This document shows positions 53,057 to 61,133 of a stretch of 64,000 bases of DNA, piece by piece. Numbering within the stretch: position 1 is the stretch's first letter; each line of letters starts with the position of its first letter. This stretch comes from Bacillus gobiensis (GTDB taxonomy: Bacteria > Bacillota > Bacilli > Bacillales > Bacillaceae). The notes under the pieces were generated by a model. It was given only the letters and a program-made list of their open reading frames with translations, did not search any database and was not told the DNA's origin. Position numbers and translations under genes: made by a program. Location: NCBI RefSeq assembly GCF_001278705.1, contig NZ_CP012600.1, positions 124,190-188,189 of the forward strand, read 5' to 3'.

Positions 53057-53509
53057 ATGGAAACTACTGTTACTTTAAGTGTTAAAGAAATCCTAAATCA
53101 TCAAATCGCTAACTACAATGTGTTATATACAAAATTGCATCAATTTCACTGGTATGTCAAAGGACCGCATTTTTTCACATTACATGAGAAATTTGAAGAG
53201 CTTTACAATGAAGCAGCCGAAGCTTTTGACGAATTAGCTGAACGGCTTCTGTCTATCGGCGGCAAACCGTTCTCAACACTAAGTGAATATCTTGCAAATA
53301 CAAGCTTAGTCGAGTCAACAAACGTAGATCGGCAAAGCGGTGAATTTGTACAAGAATTAGTAGAGAACTATGAAGCCATCCGTAATGAACTGATCCAAGC
53401 GATTACCGTCGCCGGTGATGAAGGCGACGATGTTACAGAGGATTTGTTTATCGGATTAAAAGCAAATATAGATAAACATATTTGGATGCTAAAAGCGTAT
53501 CTTGGATAA
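53057..53509 (+). CDS. dps: Dps/MrgA-type iron-storage DNA-protecting protein
   Basis: This 150-residue four-helix ferritin-like protein forms a 12-mer that oxidises and stores Fe2+ with peroxide. The intersubunit ferroxidase ligands are present at H31, H43, D58 and E62 (YTKLHQFHWYVKGPHF, FDELAERLLSIGG). In Bacillus mrgA is a PerR target. Here the gene shares a transcript with ferrochelatase, so iron is both stored and put into heme. Ribosome site AAAGGGAGAG; strong terminator downstream. Confidence 0.93.
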   Translation: METTVTLSVKEILNHQIANYNVLYTKLHQFHWYVKGPHFFTLHEKFEELYNEAAEAFDELAERLLSIGGKPFSTLSEYLANTSLVESTNVDRQSGEFVQELVENYEAIRNELIQAITVAGDEGDDVTEDLFIGLKANIDKHIWMLKAYLG

Positions 53510-53532
53510 TTAGTATAGTAATAGAAAAAGTA

Positions 53533-53572
53533 AGAGGACTTCTCGTATGGACTAAAAAACGAGAAGTCCTCT
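53533..53572 (+). terminator. Rho-independent terminator of hemH-dps
   Basis: AGAGGACTTCTCG and CGAGAAGTCCTCT form a perfect 13-bp stem with a 14-base loop and seven T. Confidence 0.92.
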
Positions 53573-53579
53573 TTTTTTA

Positions 53580-53833
53580 TGAAAAAAACGACGATTGTAT
53601 ACCTATGGAGACTCTACTCTATCTGATTGGAAGCTTCACATAGAGGCTGGTAGTCTTAACCCTTTAAAACTTTTTAAAGATAAATTAGGTGTTTGAATCA
53701 GTAACAATACCCAACTGTATTTCATATTTTGTTTGGGTAAGTATCCTAAAGTGTTAATTGATCTCCCTGTTTATGATTTCCCCTTTTTGATGTGCGCATC
53801 ATTTTGCCAAATTTTATTATGGAGGTTATGAAA
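53580..53833 (+). other. Region upstream of the TOMM precursor, with a possible gene remnant
   Basis: A frame from 53583 to 53697 reads about 37 protein-like residues (YGDSTLSDWKLHIEAG, then LNPLKLFKDKLGV and a stop). It lacks a good start and may be the tail of a lost gene. The precursor's ribosome site GGAGG is at 53821-53825. No clear promoter hexamers were identified for the precursor. Confidence 0.3.
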
Positions 53834-54136
53834 GTGAACAATTTTCAAAATGAACTTCAATCGTTAAATGTTGGAGAATTTCAAGCAAATGAGGCAGTTC
53901 CTTGGGATCAAAACCAGTATTACATTGATCAGGCTCGACAATTCGGCGGTGCCAGCTGCTTTAGATGCTTCAGTTGTTTTAGTTGCTTTAGCTGCTTTGT
54001 TTGCTTTAACTGTTTTAATTGCTTCCGATGTTTTAACTGCTTTAGATGCGGAGGCCGCTGCGGAGGTAATTGTGGAGGCAATTGCGGGGGACGATGCGGA
54101 GGCAATTGTGGCGGCGGTGGCCGCTGCGGAGGTTAA
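53834..54136 (+). CDS. TOMM precursor peptide, heterocycloanthracin/sonorensin-like, two-part Cys core
   Basis: This 100-residue ribosomal precursor starts at a GTG 8 bases after GGAGG; ATGs upstream are too close to or before the ribosome site. The leader (about 1-36) fits the heterocycloanthracin type: NNFQNELQSLNVGEF, then VPWDQNQYY and QARQFGGAS. The core is Cys-rich in two blocks: ten Cys-Phe-X triplets (X = R,S,S,S,V,N,N,R,N,R), then seven Cys-Gly-Gly units mostly spaced CGGX, for 17 cysteines. Cysteines should become thiazoles by the enzymes encoded downstream. Phe-thiazole runs differ from the Gly- or Trp-type cores I know in the family. A DNA-level repeat of GGAGGCAATTG-like units underlies the second block. 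Confidence 0.9.
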   Translation: MNNFQNELQSLNVGEFQANEAVPWDQNQYYIDQARQFGGASCFRCFSCFSCFSCFVCFNCFNCFRCFNCFRCGGRCGGNCGGNCGGRCGGNCGGGGRCGG

Positions 54137-54186
54137 TACATTCTATTTTTCTTACGAAAGTATAGGTTGTCTTAGGAGAAGTACCT

Positions 54187-54220
54187 GCCCCTTGCAGAAT
54201 TTGTTGCAGGGGCTTTTCTC
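54187..54220 (+). terminator. Hairpin with T-run between precursor and modification genes
   Basis: GCCCC-T-TGCA and TGCAGGGGC pair with one bulge, followed by TTTTCTC. It probably lets precursor mRNA exceed that of the enzymes, a common RiPP arrangement. Confidence 0.65.
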
Positions 54221-54317
54221 TTGAGGAATAGACATAAGAGACAAATTGCTTTACATAGGATGAAATTGAAAGTAATGATGCAGATATGAGTACAGCTTAC
54301 GGTTAAGGAGGAGCGAA

Positions 54318-56270
54318 ATGACAATTTTAACCCCATCTATGCGTCTGAAAGTAAGAAGAGATACTTTTTTTCTCCCTGATCCAAAAAGCGGTGTGTATTT
54401 TCGGAACAACGTCAGTTCTTTCCGTATGGAAGGAAGCATGATTGATCAGTGGGTAGAAAAGCTGATACCTATGTTTAACGGAGAGTATACGCTGGGGGAT
54501 TTAACAGACGGATTGCCGGGACTATACCGGGATCGGGTGTACGAAATAGCGGAAGTGCTGTATCGAAACGGATATGTTCGAGATGTAAGTAAAGACCGCC
54601 CTCATCAATTGACAGAAGAGGAATTAAAAAAGCATGCATCTCAAATTGAATTTTTGAACAGCTTTGGCGATTCGGGTGCGTACCGTTTTCAAGCCTATCG
54701 ACAAGCAAAAGTGCTGGCAGTTGGTTCCGGTTCTTTTTTTATTTCTTTGGTTTCTGCGTTACTTGAATCCGGATTGTCTAAGTTTCATGTATTGATCACA
54801 GACTCGATACCAACTAATAGAGACCGGATAACGGAACTTACGGAACATGCACGTCAAACAGACCCCGGGGCATCCATAGAGGAAGTTACACTGCATAAGG
54901 AGAGGGAGAGTTCTTGGGCAGAAATTTTACAGCCGTTTCATTCGATTTTGTATGTATCACAGGAGGGTGATATAGAGGAGCTGCGGGGTATTCATTCGTA
55001 TTGCCGAAAAGAGAAGAAGCTGTTTCTCCCCGCCGTATGTTTTCAGCAGGCAGGTATGGCAGGGCCGCTTGTCCATCCTGATTCAGAGGGTTGCTGGGAG
55101 TCTGCGTGGAGACGCCTGCACAAATCGGTGATGGCCAAAAACCAGCAGTATTCTAATACAGCGAGTGCGATGCTGGCCAATGTCATCGTCTTTGAACTAT
55201 TTAAAAAGCATACCGAAGTGGAAGACTCGGAACAGAGGAATCAATTTTTCCTGCTTGATCTGGATACATTGGAAGGAAACTGGCATTCATTTTCACCTCA
55301 TCCACTGGTAACTGGACATGCGGCAGCCCAATGGGTTCAAGATTTTGATCGGCGGCTCGAACAGACCTCGAGTAAAGGTGAGCCAAGCAGACTGTTTCTT
55401 TACTTTAGTCAGTTGACATCTGCCGAATCAGGGATTTTTCATATTTGGGAGGAGGGGGATATAATTCAGCTGCCGTTAGCCCAATGCCAAGTTCAGGCGG
55501 TAGACCCAATGTCGGAGGGACCAGCTGAGCTGCTGCCAAATATAGTCTGTTCAGATCTGACACATGAGAAGGCAAGGAGAGAAGCGGGTTTAGCAGGAAT
55601 TGAATCGTATGTGTCGCGAATGGCCGGTTTGCTCATTCCGACTTTACCGCCACATCAGGATGTAATGGGAAGCATGGCAGGTCAACGAGAATTTATAGGT
55701 GTCGGAGCAGGAGAAACGTTTTCAGAAGGTGTTTGCCGAGGGCTGGAAAAGTGTTTGGCCGAGAAACTGAGTAAGGTGCAAGCCGGTCGGGAAACCGATG
55801 TCTTGCAGGTGCGGTTAACTGCTGTTGAAGATGAACGATGCCGCTTTTATTTGCAGGCACTGACCACGATGCAGGGTGAACCGATCATTGCTTTAGGAGA
55901 GAAAGTGTTTGGTTTTCCTGTGGTATGGGTCGGTACGAACAACAGCTGGTATGCAAATATCGGTTTGAATATAACTATGGCGTTGCAGAAATCGTTACAA
56001 CAAGCGCTATTGAATGCACAAAACAAAACAGAACACACTACGTGGGAGCCGTTGGAGGTTTCACCTGTCCTTCTTGGTGAGAAGGTACCCCAAAGCCTTG
56101 TCATTCACGAAAGCGAAGAGATAACAAAAGCTGAGGTTTTACAGTCCGCCATGAAGGTCTTAAAACAGAACCAAAAGCGCCTATTAATCTTTGATCTAGC
56201 CGTTGAACCATTTATGCAAGAGGAACTAGAAGTATTTGGAGTGTTGATACGAGAGGAGGAATCCCGGTGA
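54318..56270 (+). CDS. Thiazole-containing bacteriocin maturation protein (ThiF/Ocin-like, leader-binding)
   Basis: This 650-residue protein belongs to the putative thiazole-containing bacteriocin maturation family. Residues 1-95 resemble a PqqD-like leader-recognition domain (VEKLIPMFNGEYTLGDLTDGL, YEIAEVLYRNGYVRD, with breaks). About 110-330 is a degenerate Rossmann/E1-like domain (VLAVGSGSFFISLVSALLESG). The rest has no motif I can name. It lacks the zinc-binding CxxC pairs of true E1-like cyclodehydratase subunits, so it probably presents the precursor to the cyclodehydratase (family knowledge). Ribosome site AAGGAGGAG; its stop overlaps the next gene by 4 bases. Confidence 0.83.
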   Translation: MTILTPSMRLKVRRDTFFLPDPKSGVYFRNNVSSFRMEGSMIDQWVEKLIPMFNGEYTLGDLTDGLPGLYRDRVYEIAEVLYRNGYVRDVSKDRPHQLTEEELKKHASQIEFLNSFGDSGAYRFQAYRQAKVLAVGSGSFFISLVSALLESGLSKFHVLITDSIPTNRDRITELTEHARQTDPGASIEEVTLHKERESSWAEILQPFHSILYVSQEGDIEELRGIHSYCRKEKKLFLPAVCFQQAGMAGPLVHPDSEGCWESAWRRLHKSVMAKNQQYSNTASAMLANVIVFELFKKHTEVEDSEQRNQFFLLDLDTLEGNWHSFSPHPLVTGHAAAQWVQDFDRRLEQTSSKGEPSRLFLYFSQLTSAESGIFHIWEEGDIIQLPLAQCQVQAVDPMSEGPAELLPNIVCSDLTHEKARREAGLAGIESYVSRMAGLLIPTLPPHQDVMGSMAGQREFIGVGAGETFSEGVCRGLEKCLAEKLSKVQAGRETDVLQVRLTAVEDERCRFYLQALTTMQGEPIIALGEKVFGFPVVWVGTNNSWYANIGLNITMALQKSLQQALLNAQNKTEHTTWEPLEVSPVLLGEKVPQSLVIHESEEITKAEVLQSAMKVLKQNQKRLLIFDLAVEPFMQEELEVFGVLIREEESR

Positions 56271-58210
56271 GTGCTATTGTGGCTGTTGTTGGAGAAGGAG
56301 TATTGGCGGATCGCGTATGTAAGGATCTTTCAAGTAAATACGAGGTAGTCCGTCAGCCCGATTTCGAGGCAGGAATACCCGAGGCGGCTAATTTGGTTCT
56401 AGTGGTGCACGATGCCTGGATTCCTTCCGTTCATCTTAAGGCGGAAGAAGTAATACGTCCAACCGGAATTCCTTGGCTTCGAAGCTTCGTTTCTTTTGGC
56501 GAAGGTGTCGTTGGACCGCTGGTGCGACAGGATAAGCAGGGGTGCTCTCAATGTGCGGACACGCGGCGCCTTATGGCAGGACGCGACCGTAAAGAGATGT
56601 GGGAGCTGCAGCAAAGGCTGGAGGAGCAAGATAGAGTTGAGCGTGACGTCTGGGGATCGCGTTTGGGACTTTTACAGTTGGCTTATTTACTCGAATCTGA
56701 AGCAGATAAGGTGTTGCAAGGGATCTCGGCCAATTTGGAGGAACAGGTATTTTTAATTAACATGAAAACACTGAAAAGTTCACGGCATTCCTTTATTCCC
56801 GACCCGTTGTGTACAGTTTGCGGCGGATTACCCGACGATTCACCGGATTTGGCTCGCATTTCTCTGCAGCCAAGTTTAAAAATCAGCACAGACAGTTATC
56901 GCTGCCGCTCGATGGATGACCTGAAAGAAGTACTTGTTAAAGACTATCTTGATCACCGAACGGGATTTTTGAATGATAAAATGTATGACCTCATCCCGCC
57001 ATTTGCAGATGTCAGTGTCAATCTGCCTTTGTTTAATGGTGACGAAGGAGTAGCGGGCAGAACTCATACGTATGCTGTAAGCGAAGTGACTGCCATTTTG
57101 GAAGGTTTGGAGAGATCCTGCGGTCTAGCGGCCCGCGGCAAACGGACAGTTGTCCATGATAGTTTCAGTAACCTGAAAGATCAAGCTCTTAACCCAGTCA
57201 AAGTAGGGATCCATACAAAGGAGCAGTATGCGCAGCATGATTTTCCGTTCAAACCGTTCACTCCTAATCGTCCGATAAATTGGGTGTGGGGATATTCGTT
57301 ATTGCAAGAACGTCCAATTCTAGTTCCAGAGCTGCTCGCCTATTACAGTTTGGGATGCGGACACGGTTTTGTCTATGAAACTTCCAACGGTTGTGCGCTA
57401 GGCGGAAGTTTGGAGGAGGCTATTTTCCACGGTGTCTTGGAAATTGTGGAACGTGATTCATTCCTGTTGACCTGGTACGCCCAGTTGCCGCTCCCGCGTA
57501 TTGACCTTTATTCTGCAAACGATGAAGAGTTACATTTGATGGTCGACCGTGTTCGGGCGGTGGCGGGATATGATCTGTATTTGTTTAACTCGACGATGGA
57601 AAACGGAATTCCAAGCGTTTGGGTGATGGCAAAAAACAGGAAAGAAAAAGGATTGAATATTATTTGTGCCGCCGGAGCTCACTTAGACCCAGTACGTGCA
57701 GTGAAAAGTGCCATACATGAATTGGCTGGCATGATGCTTACGCTTGACGAGAAACTTGAGTCAAACCAGGAGGAGTATGTCAGCATGCTGCAAGATTCAT
57801 CTCTAGTGCGGAAGATGGATGATCATGGCATGCTGTACGGATTGCCGCAAGCAGAGGAGCGGTTGCAGTTTTTGCTGGACGATAATCGTCCTGTGCGAAC
57901 GTTTGAGGAGGAATTCAATTGGAAGGGGAAGCATACAGACCTGACCGCTGATCTTCAAGACGTATTTCAAAAATTTCGTCGATTGAACCTCGATGTCATT
58001 GTTGTGAATCAAACGACATCAGAAACGATACGAAACGGACTGCATTGCGTGAAAGTACTGATTCCGGGGATGCTGCCGATGACATTCGGACATCATCTTA
58101 CCCGCGTAACTGGGCTGGAGAGGGTGCTTAGAGTACCATGGGAGCTTGGATATGCAAAACAACCGCTGACTATTGAAGAGCTTAATCCATATCCGCATCC
58201 GTTTCCGTAA
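56267..58210 (+). CDS. Fused E1-like/YcaO cyclodehydratase (SagC-SagD type)
   Basis: This 647-residue enzyme uses ATP to cyclise core cysteines to thiazolines. The N-terminal E1-like part (about 1-210) has zinc-type cysteines in GCSQCADTRR and LCTVCGG. The YcaO domain (about 215-647) has ATP-site stretches SNGCALGGSLEEAIFHGVLEIVERDSFLLTWY (split) and SAIHELAG. The C-terminus is proline-rich, LNPYPHPFP, the PxPxP tail needed by azoline-forming YcaO enzymes. The start is GTG with GAGGAGGAA upstream, overlapping the previous gene by 4 bases. It is followed 23 bases later by the dehydrogenase, together forming a complete thiazole synthetase. Confidence 0.92.
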   Translation: MSAIVAVVGEGVLADRVCKDLSSKYEVVRQPDFEAGIPEAANLVLVVHDAWIPSVHLKAEEVIRPTGIPWLRSFVSFGEGVVGPLVRQDKQGCSQCADTRRLMAGRDRKEMWELQQRLEEQDRVERDVWGSRLGLLQLAYLLESEADKVLQGISANLEEQVFLINMKTLKSSRHSFIPDPLCTVCGGLPDDSPDLARISLQPSLKISTDSYRCRSMDDLKEVLVKDYLDHRTGFLNDKMYDLIPPFADVSVNLPLFNGDEGVAGRTHTYAVSEVTAILEGLERSCGLAARGKRTVVHDSFSNLKDQALNPVKVGIHTKEQYAQHDFPFKPFTPNRPINWVWGYSLLQERPILVPELLAYYSLGCGHGFVYETSNGCALGGSLEEAIFHGVLEIVERDSFLLTWYAQLPLPRIDLYSANDEELHLMVDRVRAVAGYDLYLFNSTMENGIPSVWVMAKNRKEKGLNIICAAGAHLDPVRAVKSAIHELAGMMLTLDEKLESNQEEYVSMLQDSSLVRKMDDHGMLYGLPQAEERLQFLLDDNRPVRTFEEEFNWKGKHTDLTADLQDVFQKFRRLNLDVIVVNQTTSETIRNGLHCVKVLIPGMLPMTFGHHLTRVTGLERVLRVPWELGYAKQPLTIEELNPYPHPFP

Positions 58211-58233
58211 GCAGTGACTAGGAGGCATGGAGG

Positions 58234-59808
58234 ATGAGTCTAGAGAAATATTTACACAATCTGCATTTTGACATTGATAAGGTAAGCCCTCCGGATTGGG
58301 AAGTGGATTGGGAAGATGCACCGCTTCCGTATAAGCTATATCGAGGATTGCCTGTCGTTCCGCTCTCAATGGAAGTACCGTTGACAATCGAAGGATGTGA
58401 AGCACCTGCTACGCTCGATCTTCGCAGAATCGGTCATTTTTTTTGGTATGTATTCGGTCTCACTCAAATTAGCCAGTCAGCCTTTTCAACGGAATCCAAA
58501 GAACAAGAAGTGGACCTTATGCAGTCGTATCGCCGTTTTGCTCCCTCAGGTGGAGGATTGTATCCAAGTGAGTTGTACGTGTATGTGAAGGTGGATGAAC
58601 TACCTGCAGGGGTATACCATTATGATGCAGCACACCATCGTTTGGTGATGTTGCGAGAAGGTAACTTCGATTCGTATATTGCCCGTACTCTCGGAAATCG
58701 TTGTGACGTATCCGATTGCTTTGGTACTGTTTTTGTGTCGACGATGTTTTGGAAAAATTTCTTTAAATACAATAACTTTGCTTACCGCCTGCAAGGACTG
58801 GATGCTGGGGTGCTGATCGGACAATTACTGGAAGTAGCGAAACGTTTTGGTTTTGAAACAGGGGTGTGCTTCCAATTTCTTGATAGGGCCATCAACCATC
58901 TGCTTGGGTTATCTGAAAAAGAGGAGAGCGTGTATGCAGTGATTCCGTTATCGGCGGAACCTGGAGTCTCGTTTACAAGCGAGAGTTACGTGGACGGTAG
59001 TGTCTCCTCAACCGAATTATGCCGTGAGTTGCCAGCAATTCAGCACAATCATTACGTTCGGTCACGGAAGGTCATTGAGCATCCGATGATAACCAAAGTA
59101 AATGAAGCTTCGATGCTGGAATCAACTCAATCGTTCAAGCAAATCAAGGGGATTAAGAGTGAGAATTGGGAAGTTCAAACGATAGCTTTACCAGACGTGA
59201 AGCGGTTATCATATGATCTGGCAGCTGCCTGCCGGAAGCGATTTTCACCAGACATCGATTTCGTATTAGGAAAAGTTACTCCAACACAGCTGGCCACATT
59301 GCTTCATGAGGCAACGGCTTCCTTCTCGTATCGAAATGATTTGGACTGTGCACATAATTTTGAGCCACGTGTCTCACTGTACAGCTGTTTGCATCATGTT
59401 GAAGGCATTCCGGACGGGGCTTATCATTATGATGGTCATACCCATGAATTACGTCAGGTGCATCTCGGAGATCATCGGCTACAGTTACAATCAGGAATGT
59501 CAATGTATAATGTGAATTTGTTCCAGGTTCCTCTCTGCCTGCATGTGGCTGGGGATAAGGATATCTTTATTTCAGAACTTAGTTACAGAGGATATAGAAT
59601 TCAACAAATGGAAGCAGGAATGCTTGTCCAACGCTTGCTGCTAGCTTCGTCTTCCATTGGAATGGGCGGGCATCCTCTTCTTGGATTTGATGCGAACGTA
59701 TGTGATGAGATTTACAAAATGGAATCACAAGGAAAAACGAGTTTAATTCAAATTCCGATCGGTTTCTATCGATCTCGCCCTTGGTTGAGGGGGAGCTTGC
59801 AAAGCTAG
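58234..59808 (+). CDS. SagB-type FMN dehydrogenase with two nitroreductase-like domains
   Basis: This 524-residue enzyme oxidises thiazolines to aromatic thiazoles using FMN. The N-terminal half (about 60-250) has the family FMN motif RRFAPSGGGLYPSELYVYV and AGVYHYDAAHHRLVML. The C-terminal half (about 320-520) repeats the fold (GAYHYDGHTHELRQV, YRIQQMEAGMLVQRLLLASS). It has lost the RxxPSGG motif (EPRVSLYSC instead), so it may be structural or a degenerate partner. Single-chain double-domain SagB proteins are typical of Bacillus heterocycloanthracin loci. Ribosome site AGGAGG is present. No exporter gene follows. Confidence 0.9.
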   Translation: MSLEKYLHNLHFDIDKVSPPDWEVDWEDAPLPYKLYRGLPVVPLSMEVPLTIEGCEAPATLDLRRIGHFFWYVFGLTQISQSAFSTESKEQEVDLMQSYRRFAPSGGGLYPSELYVYVKVDELPAGVYHYDAAHHRLVMLREGNFDSYIARTLGNRCDVSDCFGTVFVSTMFWKNFFKYNNFAYRLQGLDAGVLIGQLLEVAKRFGFETGVCFQFLDRAINHLLGLSEKEESVYAVIPLSAEPGVSFTSESYVDGSVSSTELCRELPAIQHNHYVRSRKVIEHPMITKVNEASMLESTQSFKQIKGIKSENWEVQTIALPDVKRLSYDLAAACRKRFSPDIDFVLGKVTPTQLATLLHEATASFSYRNDLDCAHNFEPRVSLYSCLHHVEGIPDGAYHYDGHTHELRQVHLGDHRLQLQSGMSMYNVNLFQVPLCLHVAGDKDIFISELSYRGYRIQQMEAGMLVQRLLLASSSIGMGGHPLLGFDANVCDEIYKMESQGKTSLIQIPIGFYRSRPWLRGSLQS

Positions 59809-59840
59809 ACTGGATTCAACAGATTGAAAAAAACTTCCTG

Positions 59841-60164
59841 TTAACGAACAACTTTTGTTCCAGCAATCCAATCATAAGTCGTTTTTCTCTTTTTATTCAT
59901 AAGAGGGCTTATAAAGTAGATGAAAGCTGTGAGATAGACGGCAATTAAAATCATGTAAACGGCAGTATCGGATAAGGCAGTAGGCAGCGTTACCAAGAAA
60001 AATCCTGTTAGTTCAGCTGCTGCTGGGGAATTCGAGAATAATGGAGTAATAAACGGGCGAAATATGACAGAAATAGTGCCGACTACGAAAATGCCGTATA
60101 AAACGATAATGAGATAATCAAATAAGAAAGCGTAAATACGGATTTTTAAGGGAGCGTAAGTCAT
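59841..60164 (-). CDS. RDD-family membrane protein, short
   Basis: This 107-residue protein has the RDD N-terminal helix with Arg/Asp (IRIYAFLFDYLIIVLYGIF) and the typical end PLMNKKRKTTYDWIAGTKVV. Most RDD proteins are about 140-170 residues and have a central stretch of the type SSxxQATxGKRxxGL between the second and third helices. That stretch is missing here (LPTAL runs directly into SDTAVYMIL), so an in-frame internal deletion is likely. Function is unknown, with a transport role proposed for some members. Ribosome site AAGGAGG. It converges with the TOMM operon end. Confidence 0.75.
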   Translation of the reverse strand: MTYAPLKIRIYAFLFDYLIIVLYGIFVVGTISVIFRPFITPLFSNSPAAAELTGFFLVTLPTALSDTAVYMILIAVYLTAFIYFISPLMNKKRKTTYDWIAGTKVVR

Positions 60165-60212
60165 TCTTTGGGACTTCCTCCTTTTTTCGATTCAGTTAAA
60201 TAAGAGCTGCAA

Positions 60213-60257
60213 AAAAGAATCCACACTTTGAGCTTAATGAGGAAAAGGTGGATTCTT
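60213..60257 (-). terminator. Leftward terminator hairpin in the leader of the RDD gene
   Basis: AAGAATCCAC and GTGGATTCTT pair around a 23-base loop. On the minus strand this is followed by TTTTTTG, 50 bases before the RDD start. Since no gene precedes it in that direction, it could be an attenuator in the RDD leader. A possible promoter with TATAAT lies near 60325 on the minus strand. Confidence 0.5.
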
Positions 60258-60409
60258 ACTTCGTGTAACTGTATTTTATTGTCTGTTCGGTTGTATCAAC
60301 ACGAGCGGTTTTTTAATCATTATATTCGACATTTCTGAAAAAGAGAACAAGGTTTGTGCCTTAAAAAAAGCGAGAAGAGAAGTGTTGTTCAATCGATGAA
60401 GGAAGATAA

Positions 60410-60439
60410 TTGACTACATAGAATTACTATGTATATAAT
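60410..60439 (+). promoter_or_regulatory. Promoter with a perfect inverted repeat in its spacer
   Basis: TTGACT (60410-60415), an 18-base spacer and TATAAT (60434-60439). The spacer is filled by TACATAG-AATTA-CTATGTA, a perfect 7-5-7 inverted repeat that overlaps the last base of the -35. This is a classic place for a repressor operator. The cognate regulator is not in view. Confidence 0.65.
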
Positions 60440-60471
60440 GAAAATCAGAACAGGATTAAGGAGAGGATATT

Positions 60472-61020
60472 GTGACCTTTATTCTATTAATTGGAACTGT
60501 TGGAGTGATACTTACTTTATTTTTTATAAAACCACTAACAGGAAAGGTTGGCAGTAATCATAAACTGGTGCACAAGCTAAAAGATACGAAATGGTTTCAA
60601 AATCATTGGCTGGCAGGAATGTTCCTGTTCATTGTGAATGCTGTACTCTTTTTTTCTACTGGACTTATACTATACGTATTTGTATTAACTTATTTTTTAA
60701 TTCCATATGTTCATTTATTTATCATGCTTTTTGCTGCAATCGTGAGTATTTTTCTATGGATATTAATTTACAAGGCATGGCAAGGGACAAAAATAAATCG
60801 TTTAAAGATGGGGTTTATCGGGAGCAGTTTTTATATTGTTTTGACTGTCATATTCGTATATTGGTTATTGACACTGAAACCTTCTTATCCAGGCGATGAT
60901 ACGTTTATGGGGGCGATAGGATTACTTTTTTCCATAATCGTTACTTCAGTTGCGTTTATTACATGTTTTGTTATTACGGGGTTTTACAAGAACGAAAACA
61001 AGCAAAGGATAGATATTTAA
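60472..61020 (+). CDS. Five-helix membrane protein of unknown function
   Basis: This 182-residue protein has hydrophobic helices near residues 2-20, 47-70, 74-98, 110-131 and 145-170, with basic loops (KDTKWFQNH, KAWQGTKINRLKMG) and the tail FYKNENKQRIDI. GTG start with AGGAGAGG upstream. No family was recognised. It is transcribed from a strong, apparently repressible promoter. As the nearest rightward membrane gene to the TOMM cluster, an immunity role could be imagined, but the intervening leftward gene makes this weak. Confidence 0.65.
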   Translation: MTFILLIGTVGVILTLFFIKPLTGKVGSNHKLVHKLKDTKWFQNHWLAGMFLFIVNAVLFFSTGLILYVFVLTYFLIPYVHLFIMLFAAIVSIFLWILIYKAWQGTKINRLKMGFIGSSFYIVLTVIFVYWLLTLKPSYPGDDTFMGAIGLLFSIIVTSVAFITCFVITGFYKNENKQRIDI

Positions 61021-61133
61021 TCACGAGAGACGCTATTCCCATTATCTGAAGAAAAACTGACTATGAAATAATATTTTTAACATCACAATTCATATTGAAT
61101 ATACAATGAAAATCCTTACTTGAAAACAACAAA

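Noticed and set aside
53792..53833. Longer start for the TOMM precursor at an upstream ATG
   Set aside because: The ribosome site GGAGG lies after that ATG, and the family leader begins near NNFQNEL. GTG at 53834 has correct spacing.
53868..54224. A 118-residue Ala/Val-rich ORF overlapping the TOMM precursor in another frame
   Set aside because: It arises from the repetitive TGC/GGA-rich core read out of frame. It has no ribosome site, and the precursor frame has a family leader and fits the cluster.
60165..60257. T-box or known riboswitch upstream of the RDD gene
   Set aside because: A terminator hairpin is present, but no T-box sequence (AGGGTGGNACCGCG) or other known aptamer core was found.
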